Assembly (NCBI RefSeq): GCF_020521555.1
Contig: NZ_BPWA01000001.1
Span: 1,426,001-1,490,000, forward strand
Source: Rodentibacter sp. JRC1
GTDB lineage: Bacteria; Pseudomonadota; Gammaproteobacteria; Enterobacterales; Pasteurellaceae
DNA length: 64,000 nucleotides
Reading direction: 5' to 3'
Part shown: positions 30,423 through 39,903 of the stretch, piece after piece
Position numbering within the stretch: the stretch's first letter is position 1
Layout: the number at the start of each line of letters is the position of its first letter
Notes under the pieces: generated by a model
The model's database searches: none
What the model saw: the letters and a program-made list of their open reading frames with translations, nothing else
What the model was told of the DNA's origin: nothing
Made by a program: the position numbers and the translations under genes

Positions 30423-31226
30423 TTACCAATCAATGACTTTATTCACAATCGCTTGTTGTTCTGTGCTTGTTCGGCGTAGATATATTCTTGTGGTTTCTAT
30501 GGTTTCGTGTCCCATTAGATCGGCTAGAAAGGCAAGATCATTAAATCTTTCTAAAAAACTTTTAGCAAAACGATGCCTAAAAGAATGGGGATAAACTAAT
30601 TTAGGATTTATTTGATAGCGTTTAGCTAAAATTTTTAATTGACTGGCAATACCACGAGTAGTAATTCTCTTATTATAACGATTAAGAAAAATAAATCCGT
30701 GTTGTCGATTGATACTTTCTAACCATTTTAAACATTCTTTTTGTAATAACTCAGGAATATAAATTCGGCGTAACTTCCCACCTTTTGAATAAAGATCAAT
30801 ATAGCCGATTTTAATATGCTCACATTTGATCTGAATTAGCTCACTCACCCTTGCCCCAGTCGCTGCCATAAAACGAATAACAAAATACCAATAAAGATTA
30901 TTATCCGATTTTAATCGTTCTTTAAAATAACGATAATCTGCTTCACTAATCACATTTTCTAAAAATGTTTTCTGTTGTACTTTTACAAAAGTTAATTTCC
31001 ATTTTTCTTTTTTAATAAATTCTAAATAATAATTAACTGCTCTAATCCTTAAATTAACCGTTCGAGGTTTATAATGTTCAATTAAAAATATTTTATATTG
31101 TTTAAGATTAGATTTTGTTATTTCTGGAAAGAAATTGTAATACTGTTTTATCGCAAACAAATAAATAGAAACTGTATTATTAGCTAAGTTTTGATTTGAA
31201 AGATAACCTTGAAATGAATTAATCAT
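30423..31226 (-). CDS. Tyrosine recombinase inside the invertible segment (probable hsdS invertase)
   Basis: A 267-residue phage-integrase/XerD-family recombinase. Catalytic residues are present: Arg126 (GARVSEL), Lys148/151, HxxR at His214-Arg217 (HSFRHRF), His240 (MGHETIE) and the nucleophile Tyr249 (RIYLRR). The N-terminal SAM-like domain covers about 1-85. It lies between the two opposed hsdS frames and inside the inverted repeats, the arrangement of shufflon-type type I restriction loci (for example the pneumococcal SpnIII locus). It most likely catalyses the inversion. AT content is higher than in core genes. It is neither XerC nor XerD of the host by context, and no attachment site or phage gene is near. 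Confidence 0.88.
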   Translation of the reverse strand: MINSFQGYLSNQNLANNTVSIYLFAIKQYYNFFPEITKSNLKQYKIFLIEHYKPRTVNLRIRAVNYYLEFIKKEKWKLTFVKVQQKTFLENVISEADYRYFKERLKSDNNLYWYFVIRFMAATGARVSELIQIKCEHIKIGYIDLYSKGGKLRRIYIPELLQKECLKWLESINRQHGFIFLNRYNKRITTRGIASQLKILAKRYQINPKLVYPHSFRHRFAKSFLERFNDLAFLADLMGHETIETTRIYLRRTSTEQQAIVNKVIDW

Positions 31227-31301
31227 ACTTATTTTCCTTATTTTAGGTTGAAAAGAAGTATGATAATATAGGTAAAATATATTATCTGATAATTGTTGTC
31301 A

Positions 31302-31321
31302 GGGCATGATGCTTCATGCCC
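31302..31321. terminator. Hairpin after expressed hsdS
   Basis: GGGCATGA and TCATGCCC stem with a TGCT loop, just beyond the hsdS stop codon. The T-rich side lies on the plus strand, so it is a weak terminator for the minus-strand operon. Confidence 0.5.
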
Positions 31322-31329
31322 TTTTCTAT

Positions 31330-32850
31330 TCACTTTAATTTATCTAATGATGAAAATAGTATTTCTATTTTATTTACAATTTGTTTTTGCTCTGAAAGAG
31401 GAGGGAGTGGAAAGATCAAATTTCCAATTAAATTTAGATCTACTGTTGGTAGTGCTGTACCTTTATAATGTTTTTTAAAATCTATAGTATTAAATATCAT
31501 AAATATATAATTGAAATAATTTATTTCAAAAGGAATAAATATACCTGTATTGAGATCTACCAAAGATGCTGATTTTAATATTCTTTTTTTATTAGTAAAT
31601 ACAGCACCACCATTTTTAGGAAAAACTATACTATTTTCTGGATAAGTTTTACCTGAATAATTTTTGCTTAAAAATTTATTTGTATGTATTAGATATTTTT
31701 CATTTCCATCAGTGTTCATATCTGAAACCTTAAAATAAGGTATCTCTCCTGTATGGGCTAATTGTTTAGCTTTTGGTGTATGCCCTGATACTAATATTCC
31801 CAATTGATTTAATCTCACCCAACACCAATTTTCAGGGATTTCGAACGGGACTTCATCAGCAATACAATGCTCTACCCCATCAATAATCTCATAAGGAATG
31901 TTATCCCGCATTATAATCTCCGATTGCCGTTTTGTTTTTTTTAATTTCTTCTCAGAAATTAACCGCTCTTTTTCTTGCTGAATGTGTTTAACCAATTCAA
32001 TTGCGGGCTCATCATTCGGGTTTTGCTCCGTTAATTTGCCTTGGATCGCCGCTTGTAAAATAGACTTTTTCAGTTTATCGGGAAAGGCTTGATGTAAAGC
32101 GGTCAGTTCCTGTTCTTTTTTGGCATATTGGTCGATAAAAGGGAGAAGTTCTTCAATTTTAGCGACAATGCGGTGTTGTTCGCTTAGTGGAGGGAGGGGA
32201 ATAATCAATTCCTTTATTGCGTTTAAATAAATTCCTTTTTGAGCAGTTCCTTTACTATTTGATACCATTAAATCTAATAAAAATGTAGATTGCAAAGCAT
32301 AACTAATATATTCAGGAAAAACGAGTATTGACTTAATTACCCCAACACTTCTTTGTAATGCAAATTTGTTATTTGATTTAACAATTGCCGTTCTACCTAT
32401 AGTTCCAACAATAGTTAATAAAATATCATTAATTTGGATTTCTGTTCTTTTATTTTCTATTTCCCATTGTTCTTCAGAGATCCAACGAGATGCAGAAGAA
32501 AATTGAATTGTTCCTCCAAATATATTTGCAGCACTTAAAATGGGAATCCCCGATAAATTATTTGGTGGTGGGTTATGAGAACCATCTGTAATTTTTGATG
32601 ATATATCCCCCAACCTCACCCATACCCAATTGTCAGGAATTTCAAAGGGGAATTTATCGTCCTTCGTAAAAGGAAGTTTATCGGCAGATTTTTTGCTTTT
32701 TTTAATTTTTCCCTCTGCGATCAATTTTTCTTTTTCTTGCTGGATTTTTTCTAATAGCACTGAGGCTGGTTCATCATTGGGATCTTGAGGGACAAGTTTT
32801 CCTTGAATAGCTAGTTGTAAAATGGCGTTTTTTAATTGTTGAGCTTTCAT
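31330..32850 (-). CDS. hsdS: Type I restriction enzyme specificity subunit HsdS (expressed copy)
   Basis: DNA-recognition subunit of the type I restriction-modification complex; 506 residues. N-terminal helix region 1-56 is unique to this copy. Residues about 57-346 are encoded by the 868-bp inverted repeat: recognition domain 1 (FEIPDNWVWVRLGDISSKIT) and the central conserved helices. Residues 346-506 form recognition domain 2 (NQLGILVSGHTPKAKQ) and the C-terminal helix. Its start overlaps the rhuM-like stop by 4 bp (ATGA), so translation is coupled to the hsdRM operon. The second half can be exchanged with the silent cassette by inversion. Target sequence cannot be predicted. Confidence 0.93.
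   Translation of the reverse strand: MKAQQLKNAILQLAIQGKLVPQDPNDEPASVLLEKIQQEKEKLIAEGKIKKSKKSADKLPFTKDDKFPFEIPDNWVWVRLGDISSKITDGSHNPPPNNLSGIPILSAANIFGGTIQFSSASRWISEEQWEIENKRTEIQINDILLTIVGTIGRTAIVKSNNKFALQRSVGVIKSILVFPEYISYALQSTFLLDLMVSNSKGTAQKGIYLNAIKELIIPLPPLSEQHRIVAKIEELLPFIDQYAKKEQELTALHQAFPDKLKKSILQAAIQGKLTEQNPNDEPAIELVKHIQQEKERLISEKKLKKTKRQSEIIMRDNIPYEIIDGVEHCIADEVPFEIPENWCWVRLNQLGILVSGHTPKAKQLAHTGEIPYFKVSDMNTDGNEKYLIHTNKFLSKNYSGKTYPENSIVFPKNGGAVFTNKKRILKSASLVDLNTGIFIPFEINYFNYIFMIFNTIDFKKHYKGTALPTVDLNLIGNLIFPLPPLSEQKQIVNKIEILFSSLDKLK
31814..32681 (-). repeat. Inverted repeat IR2 of the hsdS switch (868 bp)
   Basis: Arm within the expressed hsdS, complementary to 29037-29904. The segment between the inner ends (29905-31813, 1909 bp) holds both alternative second recognition domains and the recombinase gene and would invert as a unit. 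Confidence 0.92.
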
Positions 32851-33842
32851 CTTTTATTTTTAACCTGTTTTCCTAAAGCTTCGAGCATTGATAAATCTTC
32901 TTGGTCTGCCTGTAATTTAAGGGCTTCTCGGCGTTTTTGGCTGAAGATTGCATATTGTTCTGAGGTAAAATCTTTCATTTGCTGACGGCTTTTGCTTCCT
33001 TTTGTAGATAAAACTTCAAAGCCGTTATCCTCAATAATGCTATCAATACGGTGTTGCCAAAATTTAAGAGTAAGATCTTGTCTGTTTTTGGCTCGTAGTT
33101 CCGCACTTTCTAAAAAGATCACAGTAAGCCTATTTAAGGTGTCAATTTCATCAGCATTGAGGTAATTTTTAGAGATAATAATATCGGCTTTTAATATTTG
33201 CTCACCACTCCAAGCAGTTAGCCCCATATTGGGTAATTCAGCGTTTGCTCGATTGCAAATCAATTCCGCAACAGTCTGTTTGGTAACCGCATAAATCAAT
33301 TTATTTTGTGCTTGAGCAAAGAACATTTCGGTAGCTTTGTCGCTTTTATCATAATCACTGGAAAGTTTAAAAAGCTCTCGCACTTTTTGGTAAAACCGCA
33401 TTTCACTGGCTCGAATATCACGGATACGTTCCAGTAATTCATCAAAGTGATCGACTCTCCCTTGAGGATTTTTCAGACGTTCATCATCTAATAAAAAGCC
33501 TTTTTCGAGGTAGGTTTTTAAATGGCTATTTGCCCAACGGCGAAACTGTACGCCACGGGGGCTACGCACACGAAAACCTACGGCTAAAATCATCTCAAGA
33601 GAATAGTGTTTTACTTTATAATTTTTTCCATCAGATGCAGTTATGAAATAATCCTTCATAACTGAAACTTCATCTAACTCATTATCTTTTAAGATATTTT
33701 TAATATGTTCGGATATATTTCGTACAGAGGTGTCAAAAAGTTCTGCTAGCTGATTTTGGTTTAGCCACACTTCATTGCCTTGCACAAAAAGCGATACTCG
33801 ACTTTTTCCGTCTTCGGTATTGTAGATAATCAAATCCGACAT
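32847..33842 (-). CDS. RhuM-family protein embedded in the hsd operon
   Basis: A 331-residue protein of the RhuM virulence-protein family, whose biochemical role is not established. Family features are the N-terminal EVWLNQNQLAELFDTSVRNISEHIKNIL (a HTH-like segment), LEMILAVGFRVRSPRGVQFRRWA (about 80-105) and the C-terminal helical half. RhuM-like genes often sit inside type I restriction loci between hsdM and hsdS. Here it is 8 bp after hsdM and overlaps hsdS by 4 bp, so all are translated from one mRNA. Confidence 0.88.
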   Translation of the reverse strand: MSDLIIYNTEDGKSRVSLFVQGNEVWLNQNQLAELFDTSVRNISEHIKNILKDNELDEVSVMKDYFITASDGKNYKVKHYSLEMILAVGFRVRSPRGVQFRRWANSHLKTYLEKGFLLDDERLKNPQGRVDHFDELLERIRDIRASEMRFYQKVRELFKLSSDYDKSDKATEMFFAQAQNKLIYAVTKQTVAELICNRANAELPNMGLTAWSGEQILKADIIISKNYLNADEIDTLNRLTVIFLESAELRAKNRQDLTLKFWQHRIDSIIEDNGFEVLSTKGSKSRQQMKDFTSEQYAIFSQKRREALKLQADQEDLSMLEALGKQVKNKR

Positions 33843-33850
33843 TTTTCCCC

Positions 33851-35320
33851 CTATAATTTAATCCCCAAAATCCCTGTGATTTCCGCTAAAATTTGGTCAA
33901 TATCGGCATTTAAAGCGGTGCGTTTTTGTTGATAATTTGCAATCAATTCATCAGGGGGTAGAATTTCCTCTTCTTCGTGGGGAAAACCGCATAAGTCGAT
34001 ATTAAATTGACGGTCTGCAATTTCTTGGTAGCTGTAACTTTTCGCTTTATCAAAGCCATCGATTTCAATTGGTTGGCGGTTGTGCCACCAGTTGATGACT
34101 TCATTGAAATGCTCCAATTTCATCGGTTTGGTTTTAGAGAAATTTTTGTAGCCTTCAGGCATATCAAGACGATAAAACCACGTTTCTTTGGTCGGTTGGC
34201 TGTTATCAAAAAAGAGAATATTGGTCGTGATTGAGGTATAAGGGGCAAAAACACTATGGGGGAGGCGAATCACGGTGTGTAAATTCATTTCGCTCATTAG
34301 TTTTTGCTTAATCGCTATTTTGGCGTTATCCGTGCCGAATAAAAAACCGTCAGGAAGAACAATTGCCACTCGTCCATTTTTCTTTAAGCGGTACATAATC
34401 ACTGACATAAATAGATCCGCCGTTTCACTACTGCGTAATGAGGAAGGGAAATTCATTTTAATTTGCTCAATTTCACTGCCTCCATAAGGAGGATTCATCA
34501 AAATCACATCGAATTTTTCCGTTTCGGTGTAGTCTTTAACGTTTTTTTCTAACGCATTGTCGTGATGAACATTGGGGTTATCAATATCGTGCAGTAGTAA
34601 ATTGGTTACACAAAGCAAATGTGGTAAGGCTTTTTTCTCAATGCCATAGACGGAATTATTAAACAAAGTGCGGTCAGAAATGGACTGAATTTGTTTTTCT
34701 AGCACTTTTAATGCAGAAGTCAAAAATCCGCCTGTACCGCAGGCAAAATCGGCAATTTTCTCGCCTAGTTTGGGGGCGATCATCTGCACCATAAAATCGG
34801 TAACCGCTCGTGGTGTATAAAATTCGCCAGCATTGCCCGCACTTTGTAGGCTTTTTAAAATATTTTCATAAATATCACCAAAGGCGTGGCGTTCTTGATA
34901 CTGCTCAAAGTTGATTTCATCAATAATATTGATCACTTGGCGTAATAAAACGCCATTTTTCATATAGTTATTATTATCTTCAAACGCCGCACGGATGATT
35001 TTTTGATTCATTGGTGTGCTGGTAGAAATCGGCAGGTTTTTTAATGTAGGAAACAAATCATTATTGACGAAATTCAGCAGTTCCTCGCCTGTCATTGCTT
35101 TGCCGTCTTTGTTGTCTTTTGCCCAGTTCGACCAACGCAAGAAAGGGGGCAAAATGGATTGGTAATTATCGTTAATCAGCTCCCATTCCTGCTCTTTGGC
35201 ATCGTAAATTTTAAGAAATAAAATCCAGACGATCTGCTCAATACGTTGTGCATCACCGTTAATCCCCGCATCATTTCGCATTACATCTTGCAGGCGTTTT
35301 ACTAAGTTATTTAGGCTCAT
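33851..35320 (-). CDS. hsdM: Type I restriction enzyme methyltransferase subunit HsdM
   Basis: N6-adenine methyltransferase subunit, 489 residues. It has the N-terminal helical HsdM_N domain (MSLNNLVKRLQDVMRNDAGI), GEFYTPRAVTDFMVQM, SAM motif I FACGTGGF (about 190-197) and catalytic motif IV NPPYGG. With HsdS it methylates the target; with HsdR it forms the restriction complex. It is 76 bp after hsdR and 8 bp before the rhuM-like gene. A Haemophilus uptake signal lies inside it (about 34665), one of only two in the 28-40 kb accessory block. Confidence 0.96.
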   Translation of the reverse strand: MSLNNLVKRLQDVMRNDAGINGDAQRIEQIVWILFLKIYDAKEQEWELINDNYQSILPPFLRWSNWAKDNKDGKAMTGEELLNFVNNDLFPTLKNLPISTSTPMNQKIIRAAFEDNNNYMKNGVLLRQVINIIDEINFEQYQERHAFGDIYENILKSLQSAGNAGEFYTPRAVTDFMVQMIAPKLGEKIADFACGTGGFLTSALKVLEKQIQSISDRTLFNNSVYGIEKKALPHLLCVTNLLLHDIDNPNVHHDNALEKNVKDYTETEKFDVILMNPPYGGSEIEQIKMNFPSSLRSSETADLFMSVIMYRLKKNGRVAIVLPDGFLFGTDNAKIAIKQKLMSEMNLHTVIRLPHSVFAPYTSITTNILFFDNSQPTKETWFYRLDMPEGYKNFSKTKPMKLEHFNEVINWWHNRQPIEIDGFDKAKSYSYQEIADRQFNIDLCGFPHEEEEILPPDELIANYQQKRTALNADIDQILAEITGILGIKL

Positions 35321-35396
35321 TGCTGTTTTATCCTATTTATTATGGCTAATTATTATTCATTGGAATACTGGAAATAGCGATTTGTTGCTAGGTTAC

Positions 35397-37751
35397 CTAA
35401 TCGCTGTAAAGTAGGTTTTCCAGCCCTTTCACCGCTTTTTGATAAAGCTCTTTGCCACCAAATTTTTTCACAATGGAAATTAAGCCGCCAAAGGGTTCAA
35501 ATTGACTATTTTTCAACAGTTCAGGTTTGCTGAGATCTTTCGCTCCCGATTTGGTGTATTCCTCCAAAATCAAGCCTAATACTTGCTGATTTTCTGCGTT
35601 ATATTGCTTCACATAACCGCTTTGTTGCACTTTGGCGACACGTTCGCTTTTGGTCATTACAGGCTTATCAAAGGCAAGGTTACGCAGAATGTCTAAATCG
35701 TCCACATTGTTGCCCCATTTGTGTTTTGTGCGGAGTGAGTGAAGCCATTTTTCGTGGGTATAAAATTTGGAGAAAATCTCACCGCTTGTCAGCCAGCTTT
35801 GTTGGAGTTGTTTGTAAGATGAGAAATCTTGGCGGATATGGCGTTTGGAGTAGAGATCAATATCCTCCGAAACCAATTCTCCCTGTTCATTCAGATATTG
35901 TACTTTTTCATCGAGAATGCGTAACAATAGCTTTCCGGCTTCAATTACGATTGTAGGTTTATAGGTTGCTTCCGGCTCTCTCACTTCATCGTCGTTATGC
36001 GAACCTGTGGTGTCTTTTTCTTTTCTGGTTTTAGTTGTGTCATCATCGGGATCTAAAATGACGATAGGATCACCATCAAAATCAGGATCGGCAAATAAAT
36101 CCGTTACGCCACGAAAATCCATTATGGTAAAAAAGGCTTTGTCGGCATCAAGACGTAGGCGTGTGCCTCGACCAATAATCTGTTTAAATTCGGTCATTGA
36201 TTGAATATTAGCGTCCAGTACAATCAATTTGCAGGTTTTGCTATCCACACCTGTTGTCATCAGTTTGGAAGTTACCGCAATCACAGGGTAGCTACTGCCC
36301 TCATTGTGGACATCACAAAACTCCTCTAAATCGGCATTTTTACCCATTTGGTCGCCTGTGATTTGGCGGATATATTTTGGATTTTGTGCCAATATATCGG
36401 CATTCAGCTCCGACAACGCCGCAACCATTCGCTGGGCGTGGTTGATATTGGCACAAAACACAATAGTTTTCTGCAAGCGGTCAGTTTTCTTCAAAAATTC
36501 GTTAATGCGTTCGGCAACAAGGCGAGTGCGGTCGTCTAAGACAATGTTGTAATCAAAATCTTTGGCGGTATAAAGTCTGTCTTCCACTAATTCGCCATTT
36601 TTATCTTTCAAGCCTTTGCTTGGTCGCCAGCCCTTTAAGTCGCAATCCAAATCCACCCGTACCACACGATAAGGGGCGAGAAAACCGTCATCAATCCCTT
36701 GCTTTAAGCTGTAAGTGTAAATTGGATCGCCAAAATAGCTGATATTGCTCGCCTCTGCGGTTTCCTTCGGCGTGGCGGTCATTCCAATATGGGTTGCTTC
36801 ACTGAAATAATCCAAAATCGCTCGCCAGTTTGAATTTTCTTTCGCACTGCCACGATGACATTCATCAATAATGATCAAATCAAAAAAAGAGGGCTGAAAT
36901 TGTTTAAATAGAGCTTTATCCGCTTCACCGTCAAGCTGTTGATAAAGGGCGAGATAAACTTCATAGGCACTATCAAGGGTTTTATGGCTAACTTTTACCA
37001 TTTTGTCTTTAAATGGCTTGAAGTCTTGGGTCATCGGTTGATCGATAAGCACATTTCGGTCAGCTAAAAACAGCACCTTGCGTTTTGCACCGCTAGTGCG
37101 TAACCGATGAATAATCTGAAAGGCGGTATAGGTTTTGCCAGTTCCCGTTGCCATCACCAATAAAATCCGATTTTGCCCTTTTGCTACCGCTTCTACCGTG
37201 CGGTTAATCGCAATTTCTTGATAGTATCGGGGCTCTTTAAATTGGCTGGCGGCACTGGTGTAATAAGGTTGTTGGATAATCTTGAGTTCTTCGGCGGAAT
37301 ATTGCTGTTTCCAACGCTGTTCCAATTCTTGCGGTGTTGGGAATTGTGCCATCGGCAAGGTGCGTTGTTTACCCGTAATAAAATCGTGTTCGACAAATTC
37401 ATCGCCGTTGGAACTATACGCAAATGGAACATCAAGCAACAAAGCGTAGTCCATCGCTTGCTGTAAACCGTCCCTTGCGGTGTGTTTATTATCTTTTGCC
37501 TCCACGACTGCAATAGTGCGATTAGGGGCTTGATAAAGCAAATAATCCACCCGCTTGCCCTCTTTACGGCTGGCTTTCTTCGTTTTCGGATCAATTAACA
37601 TCCGCCCATCGGTAAATTGCTTATCTGCCTTGAACGAGTATTCTTCACGAATTTGCCTATCATCCCAACCCGCATTTCTAATCGCAGGGGTAATAAATTT
37701 GGAACGAATATCCGTTTCTGACATCACACGTTTTTCCGCTAGACTAAACAT
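35397..37751 (-). CDS. hsdR: Type I restriction enzyme endonuclease/translocase subunit HsdR
   Basis: Motor and nuclease subunit of 784 residues, on the short side of the family. The N-terminal nuclease domain has the D...ExK pattern (KRVDYLLYQAPNRTIAVVEAKDN, about 67-89). The SF2 motor shows Walker A TGTGKTYT, DECH in IIDECHRGS, the SAT-type motif MTATPKE and motif VI IIGRGTRLR. C-terminal helical domains bind HsdM. It is the first hsd gene, 125 bp downstream of the broken fic gene on the same strand. An uptake signal lies just upstream of its start (about 37797). Confidence 0.95.
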   Translation of the reverse strand: MFSLAEKRVMSETDIRSKFITPAIRNAGWDDRQIREEYSFKADKQFTDGRMLIDPKTKKASRKEGKRVDYLLYQAPNRTIAVVEAKDNKHTARDGLQQAMDYALLLDVPFAYSSNGDEFVEHDFITGKQRTLPMAQFPTPQELEQRWKQQYSAEELKIIQQPYYTSAASQFKEPRYYQEIAINRTVEAVAKGQNRILLVMATGTGKTYTAFQIIHRLRTSGAKRKVLFLADRNVLIDQPMTQDFKPFKDKMVKVSHKTLDSAYEVYLALYQQLDGEADKALFKQFQPSFFDLIIIDECHRGSAKENSNWRAILDYFSEATHIGMTATPKETAEASNISYFGDPIYTYSLKQGIDDGFLAPYRVVRVDLDCDLKGWRPSKGLKDKNGELVEDRLYTAKDFDYNIVLDDRTRLVAERINEFLKKTDRLQKTIVFCANINHAQRMVAALSELNADILAQNPKYIRQITGDQMGKNADLEEFCDVHNEGSSYPVIAVTSKLMTTGVDSKTCKLIVLDANIQSMTEFKQIIGRGTRLRLDADKAFFTIMDFRGVTDLFADPDFDGDPIVILDPDDDTTKTRKEKDTTGSHNDDEVREPEATYKPTIVIEAGKLLLRILDEKVQYLNEQGELVSEDIDLYSKRHIRQDFSSYKQLQQSWLTSGEIFSKFYTHEKWLHSLRTKHKWGNNVDDLDILRNLAFDKPVMTKSERVAKVQQSGYVKQYNAENQQVLGLILEEYTKSGAKDLSKPELLKNSQFEPFGGLISIVKKFGGKELYQKAVKGLENLLYSD

Positions 37752-37875
37752 AAAACTTCCTTCCGATAAGTGTTTTTTACCGGAAGATTATAGCAAAAGT
37801 GCGGTTGGATTTTAGGGAATTTTTATCGTAGATAAATTCTAAATAGACCCCATACATCAATCAGTATGGCATTTA

Positions 37876-38973
37876 TTAATTGAATTGATATTTTCCTTTT
37901 CCTAATCCACTGATTTTTGAAATTATTGCACTTTCAAGCATTTTTTTGAGCAGTTCAGAAGCAGCAGAAGGAGAAATGTTAAGCCATTTAACCACATCAC
38001 TACGGGAGAAAATCTTGTCTTGTATTGTTTGACGTAAGGTTTCAATATGCTGTTGTGTTTTATTTGAAAGTCTTGTTTTTTTAGGCGGAAAATAAACAAT
38101 ATCTTGTTTTGCTTGCCTAATGTCTTGTTTTTTGGCTTGAATGTCCTGTTTTAAAAATTGCTCGCTATGAATATGTAGCTGACGATTGCTTAACAGGTGA
38201 TTTTCATTTAGCAATAAATTACGCAGAAATTTCACTAAATATTCTGTCGTTTCATAAATACCTTGGGTTAAATTATTATAATTTGCACGCACGAGAGTAT
38301 TTCTAAAATACCAAGAATGTTTAGCAAAAATATTATTTTCAGCATTAAAACCGAGCGTTCTTAAATATTTAATAAAAAAGACCGCAGTTGTGCGTGTATC
38401 GCCTTCAGAAAAGGGATGAATTTGCCATAAACGTGCAATAAATATCGCTAGATGTTCAATAATTTCATCAATAGATAAACCTTTATAGCTAAATTTTTTC
38501 TCTGGGTGAGATCATATTCTAATCTTGCTTGTAGTTCAGATGCTGTATCATAAGTTATCGTATCACCATTTAATATCCATTTTTTTAGTGATATTATAAT
38601 TTCGTATTTTTCCTGCGTGTGAATAGATATTTTTAAAAAGTGATTGGCGAATAGATAAATATTGATGAATATTAAATGAAAAAGCAGGTTCAGCTAATAG
38701 TTTAGCAGTGCGTACAGAAACTTTATCCGCTTCTTCTGTGCGAGAATTTTTATCGGAGCTTGGTTTTTCTTGATAATATTGACTAATCCATTGTTCTGCC
38801 GTTTCAATGGAAATTTCTCCCTCAATATTTTTCATTGCTGTTTCAATTAAATAGAGGGAAGGTTGCAAGTGATCAACCTCTTGTAACCCAATTGCTGTTT
38901 GCCACAAATAACCTTTCTCTTTTTTATTTGCCTCAATGTGGAGAAGGTATTCTTTAAATAGATCGGTTGTCAT
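37876..38973 (-). pseudogene. Fic-domain protein gene broken by two homopolymer frameshifts
   Basis: Fic proteins attach AMP or another nucleotide part to target proteins. The reading frame runs from 38973 (MTTDLFKEYLLHIEANKKEK) to an early stop at 38563, then must shift at a seven-A tract (38580-38586) to continue WILNGDTITYDTASELQARL. It must shift back at a six-A tract (38494-38499), after which the original frame runs to 37876. The restored frame contains the active-site motif HPFSEGDTRT (around 38390-38418) and ends in a winged-helix domain (SRSDVVKWLNISPSAASELLKKML). The full product would be about 365 residues. Either a pseudogene, a slippage-switched gene, or homopolymer sequencing error. 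It abuts the NYN gene upstream without a gap. Confidence 0.85.
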
Positions 38974-39654
38974 TTATTTTTCTTTTATTGAAAATGTAGT
39001 TTTATCTTTATGAGTATATAATTCATATCCTTTTAAACTTTTGCAAAATTTTGTAAAAGAATTATACCCATAAGAACGGTAATCAAATTCAGGATCTATT
39101 TTTCTTAGTGCTTCAGCAAAGCGAGATAATAAAGCTAAGTCATTCTCTACACTTTTTACCATATTAAACGCTTTTTGAATTAAACGATAATTATTAAATT
39201 GTGATGTTTCTTTTCCACTATTTGTTTTATCTTTTAAATTTTCTTCTCGAATAAATTGTTCACAAGCTTTTTTAAAGGCTTCTGGGGTATGCTCTTTTCC
39301 AATACCAATAATTCCTATTCCTTCTTCTCTTATACGATGAGCTAATCCTGTATAATCACTATCACTTGAAACAATACAAAAATGATCTACTATTTTAGAA
39401 TGTAATAAATCCATTGCATTGATAATAAGCGAGGTATCCGTAGAGTTTTTACCTTTTGTATAAGCAAATTTTTGTATTGGTGTAATAGCGTGTGAATTAA
39501 GGACTTCTTTCCATTTTTTATTTCTCTCTGAAGTCCAATCTCCATAGATACGTTTAACTGTAACTCTGCCAAATCTACCTGCTTCATTTAAGATTTCAGA
39601 TATCAATGAACTATCAGCATTATCAGCGTCAATTAATACCGCAACTTTTTCCAT
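38974..39654 (-). CDS. NYN-domain (LabA/DUF88-like) protein with LOTUS-like tail
   Basis: A 226-residue protein with an N-terminal NYN/PIN-like RNase domain (about 1-145): VAVLIDADNADSSL with acidic active-site residues, NSTDTSLIINAMDLL and IVSSDSDYTGLAHRIRE supply the other conserved acids. The C-terminal third (about 155-226: YRLIQKAFNMVKS, FDYRSYGYNSFTKFCKSL) looks like an OST-HTH/LOTUS RNA-binding domain. The combination is typical of LabA-like proteins, thought to cut or bind RNA. Located directly before the fic gene (adjacent stop and start) in the restriction island, so a defence-related role is plausible but unproven. Confidence 0.86.
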   Translation of the reverse strand: MEKVAVLIDADNADSSLISEILNEAGRFGRVTVKRIYGDWTSERNKKWKEVLNSHAITPIQKFAYTKGKNSTDTSLIINAMDLLHSKIVDHFCIVSSDSDYTGLAHRIREEGIGIIGIGKEHTPEAFKKACEQFIREENLKDKTNSGKETSQFNNYRLIQKAFNMVKSVENDLALLSRFAEALRKIDPEFDYRSYGYNSFTKFCKSLKGYELYTHKDKTTFSIKEK

Positions 39655-39903
39655 TGTTTTTCCTTATTGTTAAATTAAAGATAGCCTAAGCGGTTAGAAT
39701 ATCCAACGGCTTAGGCTTTTACCCACCCCTTTCCCTTTAATTTTATAAGCATTTTTCGGTTACTTGATTTTTTTTCACCTAACTTTTTTACAAGTAATGA
39801 TTATAAATCCATAAATTTCAACTTATATCGCATTGTGTATGCAAACTGGCATTACACAAGGCTATCTATAAAAATAGAAAATAAGTCTATCAGGCTTTTA
39901 AGC

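Noticed and set aside
30423-31226. Recombinase as evidence for a prophage or integrative element
   Set aside because: No attachment-site repeats, tRNA or phage genes are near; its place between opposed hsdS copies explains it as an invertase.
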